Positions 1-6,919 are shown, counted from the first letter of the stretch. The stretch: 10,870 nt of DNA from CAMDWQ01 sp964543965 (GCA_964543965.1 CAZJAX010000066.1:1-10870); one strand, 5' to 3'. Numbers and translations: made by a program. The notes: generated from the sequence alone by a model not told the origin.

Positions 1-241
1 AGCCTCCGGCACAGCCGCCAACGCAGCCTCCAACGCAGCCGCCGACTCAGCCTCCGCTGCCTCCGACGCAGCCTCCGGTGCAGCCGCCGACGCAGCCTCC
101 GGCACAGCCGCCAACGCAGCCTCCAACGCAGCCGCCGACTCAGCCTCCGCTGCCTCCGACGCAGCCTCCGGTGCAGCCGCCGACGCAGCCTCCGGCACAG
201 CCGCCAACGCAGCCTCCAACGCAGCCGCCGACTCAGCCTCC
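1..241 (+). repeat. 93-bp perfect tandem repeat, about 2.6 copies visible
   Basis: Copies begin at 1, 94 and 187 with no mismatch that I can find until base 242, where the third copy diverges. The array probably continues left of the window. The period is 31 codons, so loss or gain of a unit keeps the reading frame. Each unit encodes PP-rich tetrapeptides with one PPLPP interruption. Perfect identity between units, including synonymous positions, suggests recent duplication or ongoing homogenisation by slippage or recombination. Confidence 0.93.
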
Positions 242-1277
242 AACGCAGCCGCCGACTCAGCCGCCGACGCCTCCAACGCAGCCGCCGACACCGCCGCAGC
301 CCCCGTCGCAGCCTCCGACAGAGCCTCCGACACAGCCTCCAACGCCACCGACGCAGCCGCCGACACCGCCGCAGCCCCCGTCGCAGCCTCCGACAGAGCC
401 TCCGACTCCTCCGACACAGCCTCCGACTCCGCCGGCAGAGCCTCCGACTCCGCCGCAGCCCCCGTCGCAGCCTCCGGCACAGCCGCCAACTCCCCCGGTA
501 GAGCCTCCAGCGGAGCCGCCGACACCTCCGGAGCCGCCGACACCTCCGGAGCCGCCGGCGGAACCACCGACAGCGACGCCGCCTCCAGATCGCTATGCGA
601 ACGGCACGGTCATTGTTGATCCTGTATTAGGATTGCAGATCGGATCGATCACCGACGCCGAGCTTGTTTCTGACGGCAATGGAGGTTTTAAATGGGAGTA
701 TGAAGTCACGTTCAACGATGAGAGTTGGGATTATTATTATGACGATGACTTCTTTTATATGGAAGGAACCGACGGCAGCTTTCTTGTGCTGTTGCCGGAT
801 GATCCTCCAACAGCGACTCCTCCGCCAGCCGGACCCACTCCGCCCTCGGTAGATCCTGATGACGTAGACGAAGACACGACCACCACCACGCACAACGGAG
901 ACACGTACTACTGGATATTTAATGATCCGCCGCGTGAATGGGTGCCAGCAACAGGCGCTTGGTTAAGCGCGTCTTATCTTGATGACGGCTTCTGGGTTCG
1001 TGATCGGGTAGCTGTCGACGGCAGAAGGGAAACCGTCGAAGTGGCCGCACCTTCAGAAGCTCCGCCGCCGGTTATGGATGCGCTAGACGAACATGGGGCA
1101 AGAGAAAGCACCACTTTCAACGGGCATACGCACTACTGGGTACTTAATGACCCGCCCCGCCAATGGGTGCCTGCCACGGGCATATTTTTAAGCGACCCGT
1201 ATGAATTTGACGGCAACCTGGTCATTGACCGAGTAGCGGCCGACGGTAGAAGGGAAACGGTTCCCTTCGAGCCCTGA
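1..1277 (+). CDS. Proline-rich repeat protein with duplicated C-terminal module (5'-truncated)
   Basis: The reading frame (first full codon at base 3) is open to the left edge, so the start is missing; about 424 residues are visible, ending in tandem in-frame stops TGA-TAA. The GTG at 78 is a valine inside the repeats, not a credible start. Roughly the first 195 visible residues are a low-complexity tract of PP dipeptides separated by T, Q, A, E, S, V or L (PPTQ, PPAQ, PPTPP), expected to form an extended polyproline-II stalk. Next comes an acidic and aromatic segment (bases about 590-800, including a WDYYYDDDFF run), a second short Pro/Asp linker, and two 50-residue modules at 894-1043 and 1119-1268 that match at 33 of 50 positions. 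I do not recognise the family. The layout (rigid stalk plus small repeated domains) resembles surface or envelope-spanning proteins, but no signal peptide, anchor or membrane segment is visible here, so localisation is inference. It is separated from the next gene by a terminator. Confidence 0.8.
   Translation, partial: PPAQPPTQPPTQPPTQPPLPPTQPPVQPPTQPPAQPPTQPPTQPPTQPPLPPTQPPVQPPTQPPAQPPTQPPTQPPTQPPTQPPTQPPTPPTQPPTPPQPPSQPPTEPPTQPPTPPTQPPTPPQPPSQPPTEPPTPPTQPPTPPAEPPTPPQPPSQPPAQPPTPPVEPPAEPPTPPEPPTPPEPPAEPPTATPPPDRYANGTVIVDPVLGLQIGSITDAELVSDGNGGFKWEYEVTFNDESWDYYYDDDFFYMEGTDGSFLVLLPDDPPTATPPPAGPTPPSVDPDDVDEDTTTTTHNGDTYYWIFNDPPREWVPATGAWLSASYLDDGFWVRDRVAVDGRRETVEVAAPSEAPPPVMDALDEHGARESTTFNGHTHYWVLNDPPRQWVPATGIFLSDPYEFDGNLVIDRVAADGRRETVPFEP
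276..406 (+). repeat. 75-bp direct repeat inside the proline-rich tract
   Basis: Bases 276-331 and 351-406 are identical over 56 bp at an offset of 75 bp (25 codons, frame-preserving). A 27-bp core of this unit (291-317 and 366-392) recurs a third time at 450-476. It encodes the PPTPPQPPSQPPTEPP-type segment and is a different unit from the 93-bp array upstream. Confidence 0.88.
512..558 (+). repeat. 18-bp tandem repeat (PPTPPE units)
   Basis: A short array at the end of the proline-rich tract with period 18 bp. Copies of a GGAGCCGCCGACACCTCC-type unit start near 512 and 530, with a partial third from 548. It encodes EPPTPP hexapeptides. It is the third repeat period in the same gene and also preserves the frame. 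Confidence 0.8.
894..1268 (+). repeat. Duplicated 50-residue protein module, spaced 75 residues apart
   Basis: Copy A is encoded at 894-1043 and copy B at 1119-1268, an offset of exactly 225 bp with no gap needed. By eye they share 33 of 50 residues, including NG-x-T-x-YW, NDPPR-x-WVPATG, a Y-x-x-DG turn, DRVA and DGRRETV. Between them lies a 25-residue linker rich in Ala, Pro and Glu. The DNA copies have diverged, so this is an older duplication than the 93-bp array. Conserved Trp, Tyr, Pro and Gly suggest a small beta-rich fold, which is inference. Confidence 0.9.
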
Positions 1278-1298
1278 TAAATTCTCTGCTGAAATATT

Positions 1299-1350
1299 AT
1301 GAGACAGTCTGGTTAATTCCATGAATTAATCAGACTGTCTCATTTCTTTA
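1299..1350 (+). terminator. Strong hairpin terminator after the proline-rich gene
   Basis: Bases 1299-1318 and 1324-1343 form a 20-bp stem, perfect except for one G-U pair (G1312 with T1330), around a 5-nt loop (CCATG). The sequence TTTCTTTA follows directly. It sits 21 bp after the stop codon and upstream of a promoter, as expected for a Rho-independent terminator isolating the two transcription units. The T-tract is broken by one C. Confidence 0.85.
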
Positions 1351-1358
1351 TCATAAAG

Positions 1359-1386
1359 TTGACACCGTAACTTCTTGTGTGATAAT
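1359..1386 (+). promoter_or_regulatory. Sigma70-type promoter of the HU-led operon
   Basis: A perfect -35 TTGACA lies at 1359-1364. A 16-bp spacer leads to a -10 GATAAT at 1381-1386, preceded by the extended -10 TG at 1378-1379. The predicted transcription start near 1393 gives a leader of about 20 nt before the GTG at 1413. It lies just behind the terminator, and no comparably strong promoter is seen downstream before glyQ, so it probably drives HU, hisS, aspS, ybeY and recO. Confidence 0.8.
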
Positions 1387-1412
1387 ATCATACAAACTTT
1401 CGGAGGCATGCC

Positions 1413-1691
1413 GTGGCTGTCACTAAAAAAGATATCGTCCTGAAAATCGCCGGCGAGACCGGAATCAAGCAGATCGAGGTCAAGCGCGTGGTGCAGGCGG
1501 CGCTGGATAAGATCACCGAGTATCTAGCTGCCGGACAGACCGTCGAATTGCGCAATTTCGGAATTTTCAAGATCAAGTCCCGCCGCGGCCGTCTCGGACG
1601 CAACCCGCGCACAGGCCAGGAAGTCCCGGTCCCGCCGAAGAAGGTCGTGATCTTCAAGCCCGGCCTGATCATGAAAAAAGACGTCAAGTAG
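1413..1691 (+). CDS. HU/IHF-family DNA-binding protein
   Basis: This 92-residue histone-like protein belongs to the HU/IHF family, small dimers that bend and compact DNA in the nucleoid. It has the family layout: an N-terminal helical dimerisation region (residues 1-40, starting with TKKDIV), then beta strands with the NFGIF segment, and the DNA-contacting arm containing GRNPRTG and ending near FKPG. Length matches the family (90-100 aa). The start is GTG at 1413, chosen because a GGAGG Shine-Dalgarno at 1402-1406 sits 6 nt upstream and the frame gives the conserved N-terminus. The ATG at 1408 is in another frame that stops after 11 codons. HU and IHF subunits cannot be told apart safely by eye, so no symbol is given. 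It is the first gene of the operon, and hisS follows after 9 bp. Confidence 0.95.
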   Translation: MAVTKKDIVLKIAGETGIKQIEVKRVVQAALDKITEYLAAGQTVELRNFGIFKIKSRRGRLGRNPRTGQEVPVPPKKVVIFKPGLIMKKDVK

Positions 1692-1700
1692 TTTCGTTTC

Positions 1701-2963
1701 ATGCCTTTCCAACGTCTCCGCGGCACCCATGACATCTATGGAGACGATGCCCTCCGCTTCCAGAAAATCGAGTCCACCGCCCGCGAAGTCTTCCGTAATT
1801 TCGGCTTTTCCGAGCTGAGGACCCCGATCCTTGAAGAAAAGGACGTGTTTACCCGCGCCCTCGGCACCGAAACCGATGTCGTACAGAAGGAGATGTACGA
1901 GTTCGAGGACCGCTCCAAGACACGCGTGGCGATGAGACCCGAGGGCACGGCCGGAGTGGTCAGGGCGTACCTCGAAAACGAATTCGATAAGACCGATGGT
2001 CTCTCAAAATTTTATTACATGGGGCCGATGTTCCGCTCCGAAAGACCCCAGGCAGGACGCCTGCGCCAGTTTCATCAGATAGGGGTGGAGACGCTCGGAT
2101 CCGACAGCCCGGCATCCGATGCGGAAACGATACAGGCGCTCACCGTATTTCTGGACCGCGCCGGCGCCGGCGGGTACAAGCTCAAGCTCAATAACCTTGG
2201 CACCTTCGAAGAGCGCGAGAAGTTCCGCGAAGTCCTGAAAAATTATTTCAAGCCGTTCGAGGACGGTCTTTGCGACGATTGCAAAAACCGGCTGAATAAA
2301 AACGTGTTCCGTCTTCTGGACTGCAAGGTCGAGTCGTGCCGGCGGATCGCAGAAAAATCCCCGGCGATCACAGGCTACCTCACGCCTGAGAGCAAGGCTC
2401 ATTTTGACGCGGTCTGCGCCCTGCTCGAAAGCGCGGGGATCGCGTATGTTCTTGAACCGCATATGGTGCGCGGGCTGGATTATTATACGAAGACGGTATT
2501 CGAGGTGTCGCATCCTAAGCTCGGCGCGCAGGACGCGCTCGGCGCGGGCGGACGCTATGACAGCCTGATCGAGACTTTCGGCGGACCTAGGCTCGGCGCG
2601 GTCGGGTTTGCGGTCGGCATCGAGAGGCTGGTGATGTGTCTGGCGGACGAATCCAAAGATGCTGCCGCTTACCAAAACGTGGTTTTTATCGCGACTCTCG
2701 GAGAGGCGGCGCAAAAGGAAGGCTTTGCTCTCCTTTCACGTCTGCGCAGGGCAGGGCTTGCGGCGCTGATGGATTTTTCTTCCAAGTCGCTCAAGGGACA
2801 GATGAGGCTTGCGGACAAGCACCGCTGCCGCTTCACCGTCATTCTTGGCGACAACGAGCTCAAAGACGGCAAATTTTCTTTGAAAAATATGGAAAGCGGT
2901 ATCCAGGAGACGGTCGCTCTTGCTGAGGCCGTCCAATTTTTATCGGGTAAGAAAGGGAACTGA
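1701..2963 (+). CDS. hisS: Histidyl-tRNA synthetase
   Basis: HisRS charges tRNA-His with histidine using ATP in the cytoplasm. The 420 residues match the bacterial family length. Visible landmarks in order are RGTHD (7-11), RPEGT (79-83), class II motif 2 with FRSERPQAGRLRQFHQ (111-126), the HisRS-specific RGLDYYT (257-263), the GAGGRYD loop (281-287) and motif 3 GFAVGIERL (302-310), followed by the C-terminal anticodon-binding domain. Four cysteines (191, 194, 208, 213) in the insertion region form a possible metal site, which is inference. The ATG at 1701 is 9 bp after the HU stop and lacks a clear Shine-Dalgarno, so translation may depend on coupling to HU. The stop codon abuts the aspS start. 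Confidence 0.97.
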   Translation: MPFQRLRGTHDIYGDDALRFQKIESTAREVFRNFGFSELRTPILEEKDVFTRALGTETDVVQKEMYEFEDRSKTRVAMRPEGTAGVVRAYLENEFDKTDGLSKFYYMGPMFRSERPQAGRLRQFHQIGVETLGSDSPASDAETIQALTVFLDRAGAGGYKLKLNNLGTFEEREKFREVLKNYFKPFEDGLCDDCKNRLNKNVFRLLDCKVESCRRIAEKSPAITGYLTPESKAHFDAVCALLESAGIAYVLEPHMVRGLDYYTKTVFEVSHPKLGAQDALGAGGRYDSLIETFGGPRLGAVGFAVGIERLVMCLADESKDAAAYQNVVFIATLGEAAQKEGFALLSRLRRAGLAALMDFSSKSLKGQMRLADKHRCRFTVILGDNELKDGKFSLKNMESGIQETVALAEAVQFLSGKKGN

Positions 2964-4700
2964 ATGCTTCGCACTCATACTTGCGGTCAGCTGACCGAAA
3001 AGAATATCGATGAAAAAGTGACTCTCTGCGGCTGGGTCGACACCGTCCGCGATCACGGGGGGCTCGTGTTCCTTGATCTGCGTGACCGCTACGGCAAGAC
3101 TCAGATCGTCTATTCGGGAAAAATCACGGATTTTAAATCCGAGCAATGCGTGCAGGTGAAGGGCACGGTCAAGCGCCGTCCCTCAGGCACCGAAAATACC
3201 AAGATCACCACGGGCCAGATCGAGATCGGGGAGCCTGAGATCAGCACGTTCAGCGAAGCCATGCTTCCTCCTTTTGAGATCACCAAGAGCCGCGAGACCA
3301 ACGAAGACCTGCGCATGACTTACCGCTACCTCGATTTGCGCAATCCCGAAGTGCAAAAAAGCCTTTTCGCGCGTCACCGTGTCTACCAGATCATCCGAAA
3401 TATGTTCGACAAGCACGGCTTCATCGAAGTCGAGACGCCGATCCTGACAAAGTCCACGCCCGAAGGCGCGCGAGACTATCTCGTGCCGAGCCGCGTGAAC
3501 CAGGGCGAGTTTTACGCGCTGCCGCAGTCGCCTCAGCTTTTCAAGCAGATCCTGATGGTTTCAGGCTTTGACCGTTATTTCCAGATCGCCAAGTGTTTCC
3601 GCGACGAGGATCTTCGCGCGGACCGCCAGCCCGAGTTTACCCAGCTCGATATGGAGATGTCTTTTCTCGATGAGAACGACATTTTTACCGTGATCGAAGA
3701 CGTGATGAAGGCTATCTTTGCCGAAGTGCCGGGCGTATCGCTGAAGACCCCGTTTCCTCGCCTCTCTTATCAGGAGGCGATGGCTAAGTACGGCACGGAT
3801 AAACCGGATCTCCGCTTCGGACTGCCGATCGAGGATGTGTCGGACATCGTGCGGGGCTGTGAATTCAAAGTCTTCGGCGATGTTCTCGCCAAGGAAGACG
3901 GAGCGATCCTCGCGCTGTGCATCCCCGCGGGCGGCCCCTCACGAAAAGACATCGACCTGCTCACCGAGTTTGCAAAATCCGAGGGCGCGGGCGGATTGGC
4001 TTATTTCAAAGTCGAAGCCGGCAAGCTGGAGGCTCCCATCGCCAAATTTTTTAAACCCGAGCAACTGACGGGACTTCAATCGCGCTTTCAGCCCAAGGAC
4101 GGCGACCTCATCGTGTTCGGCGCCGATACGCGCAAAAAAGCGCAGAAAGTGCTCGGGGCCGTGCGTCTATACGCTTCGCGGTGGAAGGGTTTGGCGCCGA
4201 AGGGCGTCTTTCATTTCAGCTGGATCACGGATTTCCCGCTCTTCCAGTACGACGCTGAAGACAAGCGATGGGTGAGCGAGCACCACCCGTTTACAGCGCC
4301 GCATGCCGAGGACTGGAATAAATACAAACCGTCCGGCGAACTTGAGAAGATCCGCTCCCGCGCCTACGACCTGGTGCTCAACGGCAATGAGCTTGCCTCC
4401 GGCTCTATCCGCATCCATAGCGAGACGCTTCAGAAAGAGATCTTCGAGACGATCGGCCTTTCGGCTGACGAGATCAAGAACCGCTTCGGATTTCTCCTTG
4501 GCGCCTTTCAGTACGGCACGCCGCCGCACGGGGGGCTGGCCTTCGGGGTGGACCGCCTGATGACCATCGCGCTCGGCCTCGAATCGATACGTGAAGTCAT
4601 CGCGTTCCCTAAAAATGCGAAGGCTGTCGATCCGATGACGAGCGCTCCATCGCCGGTAGACGAAAAACAGCTTCGCGACCTCGGCATCAAACTTCGCTGA
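2964..4700 (+). CDS. aspS: Aspartyl-tRNA synthetase, bacterial type, probably non-discriminating
   Basis: AspRS charges tRNA-Asp, and in the non-discriminating form also misacylates tRNA-Asn with Asp for later amidation by GatCAB. The 578 residues match bacterial AspRS (about 590). The N-terminal OB-fold anticodon domain (1-110) has CGWV and LDLRDR. The class II core has SPQLFKQ and the motif 2 stretch FRDEDLRADRQPEFTQLD. A GAD insertion domain lies in the middle, and motif 3 GLAFGVDRL is near the C-terminus. His31 in RDHGG and Gly75 in RRPSG match the positions that mark non-discriminating enzymes in Pseudomonas aeruginosa AspRS, whereas E. coli has Leu and Lys there. The ATG directly follows the hisS stop, with an AAAGGGA Shine-Dalgarno inside the hisS end. 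Identity is secure; dual specificity is inferred. Confidence 0.97.
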   Translation: MLRTHTCGQLTEKNIDEKVTLCGWVDTVRDHGGLVFLDLRDRYGKTQIVYSGKITDFKSEQCVQVKGTVKRRPSGTENTKITTGQIEIGEPEISTFSEAMLPPFEITKSRETNEDLRMTYRYLDLRNPEVQKSLFARHRVYQIIRNMFDKHGFIEVETPILTKSTPEGARDYLVPSRVNQGEFYALPQSPQLFKQILMVSGFDRYFQIAKCFRDEDLRADRQPEFTQLDMEMSFLDENDIFTVIEDVMKAIFAEVPGVSLKTPFPRLSYQEAMAKYGTDKPDLRFGLPIEDVSDIVRGCEFKVFGDVLAKEDGAILALCIPAGGPSRKDIDLLTEFAKSEGAGGLAYFKVEAGKLEAPIAKFFKPEQLTGLQSRFQPKDGDLIVFGADTRKKAQKVLGAVRLYASRWKGLAPKGVFHFSWITDFPLFQYDAEDKRWVSEHHPFTAPHAEDWNKYKPSGELEKIRSRAYDLVLNGNELASGSIRIHSETLQKEIFETIGLSADEIKNRFGFLLGAFQYGTPPHGGLAFGVDRLMTIALGLESIREVIAFPKNAKAVDPMTSAPSPVDEKQLRDLGIKLR

Positions 4701-4703
4701 CCT

Positions 4704-5150
4704 ATGAGCAAAACAGCCGCCATCAAGATCCAGAGGAATAAGATCGCCGAGGGCATCCCCGAAGCTTGGGTGCGCCGCGTGATCTCGGGGACTCTGGCAG
4801 CCGAAAAATCAAAGAAATGCTTCGTGAGCGTGCTTGTCACCAACAACAAAGAGATCCGCGCTCTCAACAAAAAATTTCTCAAGCACGACTACGCGACCGA
4901 CGTGATCTCTTTCGAGCCTGGTTCCGAGTATCTGGTGGGAAAAGAGGCAGACTATCTCGGCGACGTCGTCGTGTCGGTCGATATGGCGCAGTTCGTCGCC
5001 AAAGACCTCGGGATCCCATGGCGCACAGAACTTGCCCGCTACCTCGTACACGGCACGCTTCATCTTCTCGGGTATGACGATCACGCCGCCGCGGATAGGG
5101 AAAAGATGTTCCGCCGCCAGGAAGATATTCTCGAAAAAATACTCGGTTAG
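4704..5150 (+). CDS. ybeY: Endoribonuclease YbeY (rRNA maturation factor)
   Basis: YbeY is a metal-dependent single-strand endoribonuclease needed for 16S rRNA 3'-end maturation and ribosome quality control. The 148-residue length is typical. Family landmarks are TDVISF (65-70), LGDVVVS (85-91) and the metal-binding signature HGTLHLLGYDDH (116-127), with metal-ligand candidates His116, His120 and His127. In E. coli the third His follows GYD directly (H-x3-H-x5-H); here an extra Asp makes the last spacing x6. It starts 3 bp after the aspS stop without an obvious Shine-Dalgarno, suggesting coupled translation. In many bacteria dgkA and era lie between ybeY and recO, but here recO follows after 23 bp. 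Confidence 0.95.
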   Translation: MSKTAAIKIQRNKIAEGIPEAWVRRVISGTLAAEKSKKCFVSVLVTNNKEIRALNKKFLKHDYATDVISFEPGSEYLVGKEADYLGDVVVSVDMAQFVAKDLGIPWRTELARYLVHGTLHLLGYDDHAAADREKMFRRQEDILEKILG

Positions 5151-5173
5151 ATTTTCCCAAGGACAACGGAATC

Positions 5174-5971
5174 ATGGCAGCAACCAAGACATTGGCGCTT
5201 GTCCTGGCCAAACAAGACTATCGGGATACGAGCCTTCTCGTGGATCTTTATACCCAGGAGCACGGCAAGATCAAGGGTATCGTCCGCGGCATCCGCGACG
5301 GCCGCCACCGCTACGGCAGCACCCTCGAGCCATTTTCGCTCAATGAGATCATGTTCTATAAAAGGAAGCGCGGCGGCGACCTGCACCAGGTGACCCAGGT
5401 AGATCTCGTCGATCTGTTTCCCGCCGTGCGCGAAGATCTCGAGCGGCTTGCCTATGCCAGCTACTTCATCGAGCTCATCGATGAGCTCACCGAAGTCGAA
5501 GAGGCGGAGCCGGATATCTTCAGCCTCGCGCTCGATCTGCTTGCGTTCCTTTCAAGCGGCGCATCGTCCAAGCGCGCGGCGAGGATCTTCGAGATCAAAT
5601 TTTTTGAGATCCTCGGTTTTATGCCTGAGATCAAGGCCTGCGTCATCTGCCGCGCTGAGCTGCCGGATCCGGCTTTTTTCAGCGTGAAACAGGGCGGGAT
5701 CTTCTGTCAATCCTGTGCCGGCAAAGCACAGGATCTCGCCCGCGGCAGCGGAGCCTCCGTGGCCTCGACCGGCGTCGGCATTCCGGTTTCGCGGGGAACG
5801 ATCAATTTTCTCGAGCATGCGCGGCGCGCGCCGGTCAAAGACCTGTACCATGTCAAAGTGGCCCAAGAGGTCGGGGGGGAGCTTGAAAAAGTCCTGCGCC
5901 GCTTCGTTGATTTCCATCTCCAGCGCAAGCTCAATTCCGTGACCTTTATGGAAAAAATGGGTTTCAATTGA
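5174..5971 (+). CDS. recO: DNA repair protein RecO
   Basis: RecO works with RecR (and RecF) to load RecA onto SSB-coated single-stranded DNA in gap repair, and it anneals DNA. The 265-residue protein has the RecO N-terminal OB-fold (residues 1-80, with ALVLAKQDYRDTS and the HGKIKGIVRG segment) and a helical C-terminal domain with a zinc site CxxC-x18-CxxC at Cys156, Cys159, Cys178 and Cys181. All four cysteines are present, so the zinc site looks intact. The ATG at 5174 is chosen for the conserved N-terminus; an AAGGA at 5159-5163 lies 10 bp upstream. The neighbourhood recO-glyQ-glyS is conserved in many bacteria and supports the call. Confidence 0.93.
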   Translation: MAATKTLALVLAKQDYRDTSLLVDLYTQEHGKIKGIVRGIRDGRHRYGSTLEPFSLNEIMFYKRKRGGDLHQVTQVDLVDLFPAVREDLERLAYASYFIELIDELTEVEEAEPDIFSLALDLLAFLSSGASSKRAARIFEIKFFEILGFMPEIKACVICRAELPDPAFFSVKQGGIFCQSCAGKAQDLARGSGASVASTGVGIPVSRGTINFLEHARRAPVKDLYHVKVAQEVGGELEKVLRRFVDFHLQRKLNSVTFMEKMGFN

Positions 5972-5995
5972 TTCCGGCGAAGATTTCCCTATAAT
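5968..5995 (+). promoter_or_regulatory. Possible internal promoter for glyQS
   Basis: A perfect -10 TATAAT lies at 5990-5995, and a partial -35 TTGATT at 5968-5973 (overlapping the recO stop codon) is 16 bp upstream. Transcription would start near 6002, leaving about 18 nt before the glyQ ATG. It falls in the 48-bp recO-glyQ gap, one of the few gaps in the cluster large enough for a promoter, and would allow glyQS to be expressed apart from the HU-led transcript. Confidence 0.5.
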
Positions 5996-6019
5996 AGGAA
6001 AGCTCGAGACGATCAGCCG

Positions 6020-6919
6020 ATGAAAAACACCGCCACGTTTCAGGAAATGATAGCCCGCCTCAGTGAATACTGGGCAAAGCAGGGCTGCGCCATCCTCCAA
6101 CCCTATGATATGGAGGTGGGCGCGGGCACGTTCCATCCCGCCACCTTTTTCGGCTCCCTCGGCAAAGATGATCAGAACGTCGCCTATGTCCAGCCGACGC
6201 GCCGCCCGACGGACGGCCGCTACGGCGAAAATCCTCTGCGAACCCAGCATTACTACCAGTACCAAGTCATTCTCAAGCCTTCGCGGGAAAATGTGCAGGA
6301 CCTTTACCTGGACAGCCTGCGCTCCATCGGCCTCAAGCTCGAGGAGCATGATATCCGCTTCGTCCAGGATGACTGGGAGTCTCCGACGCTCGGCGCTTCC
6401 GGTCTCGGCTGGGAGGTGTGGCTCGACAGCCTTGAAGTCACCCAGTTCACCTACTTCCAGCAGATGGCCGGGTTTGCGCTCAGCCCTATTTCCTGCGAGA
6501 TCACCTACGGACTTGAGCGCATCGCGATGTTTCTGCAGGGTAAAAACGACATGTTCGATCTGCAGTGGTCCAAGGATGTGAAGTACGGCGATCTTCGCCT
6601 GGCCTTTGAAAAGGAGTATTGCCATTACAATTTCGAGACGAGCGACACCAAGCTCCTGCATGAACTTTTTGATAAATACGAGGCCGAAGCCAAGCGCCTT
6701 TTGGGCGGTCCGGATCCGGATCCCCATGCGCTCGTTTTCCCTGCGTATGAGATGACGCTCAAGACCTCGCACGCTTTCAATATGCTCGACGCCCGCGGCG
6801 CCGTCAGCGTCAACGAGCGGCCGACTTACATCGCGCGCGTGAGAAATCTCGCCAAGAAGTGCGCTCAGCGCTATTTCGAAAAAATTTCCGACGGAGCTGC
6901 TGATGGCAAAAAAGACTAA
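6020..6919 (+). CDS. glyQ: Glycyl-tRNA synthetase alpha subunit
   Basis: GlyQ is the catalytic class II core of the alpha2-beta2 bacterial glycyl-tRNA synthetase, which charges tRNA-Gly with glycine. The 299-residue protein matches the family length (about 300) and is strongly conserved: QGCAILQPYDMEVGAGTFHP (21-40), RPTDGRYGENPLR (62-74), DDWESPTLGA (117-126), GLGWEVWLD followed by EVTQFTYFQQ (128-148) and EITYGLERIAMF (160-171). The start fits the conserved N-terminus, although no strong Shine-Dalgarno is seen before it. Its last 17 bp overlap glyS, which is consistent with coupled, balanced synthesis of the two subunits. Confidence 0.98.
   Translation: MKNTATFQEMIARLSEYWAKQGCAILQPYDMEVGAGTFHPATFFGSLGKDDQNVAYVQPTRRPTDGRYGENPLRTQHYYQYQVILKPSRENVQDLYLDSLRSIGLKLEEHDIRFVQDDWESPTLGASGLGWEVWLDSLEVTQFTYFQQMAGFALSPISCEITYGLERIAMFLQGKNDMFDLQWSKDVKYGDLRLAFEKEYCHYNFETSDTKLLHELFDKYEAEAKRLLGGPDPDPHALVFPAYEMTLKTSHAFNMLDARGAVSVNERPTYIARVRNLAKKCAQRYFEKISDGAADGKKD

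Noticed and set aside
78..80. GTG as the start of the proline-rich protein
   Set aside because: The same frame stays open with identical repeat sequence to base 3, and the GTG lies inside a repeat unit that recurs at 171. There is no Shine-Dalgarno; it encodes an internal Val.
1..241. Possible CRISPR array or non-coding satellite
   Set aside because: The repeats are contiguous with no unique spacers, have codon periodicity and lie in a long open frame that continues into non-repetitive coding sequence.
1..560. G-quadruplex-forming minus strand opposite the proline codons
   Set aside because: Many GG doublets exist but few GGG runs, so at most two-tetrad structures are possible. The pattern follows simply from CCN proline codons.
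1408..1443. Short ORF or leader peptide starting at the ATG just before the HU GTG
   Set aside because: The frame stops after 11 codons, and the GGAGG ends only 1 nt before that ATG. Spacing of 6 nt to the GTG at 1413 is normal and gives the conserved HU N-terminus.
2004..2714. 236-codon minus-strand open frame within hisS
   Set aside because: It is a shadow of the conserved HisRS coding frame, with no motif or Shine-Dalgarno of its own.
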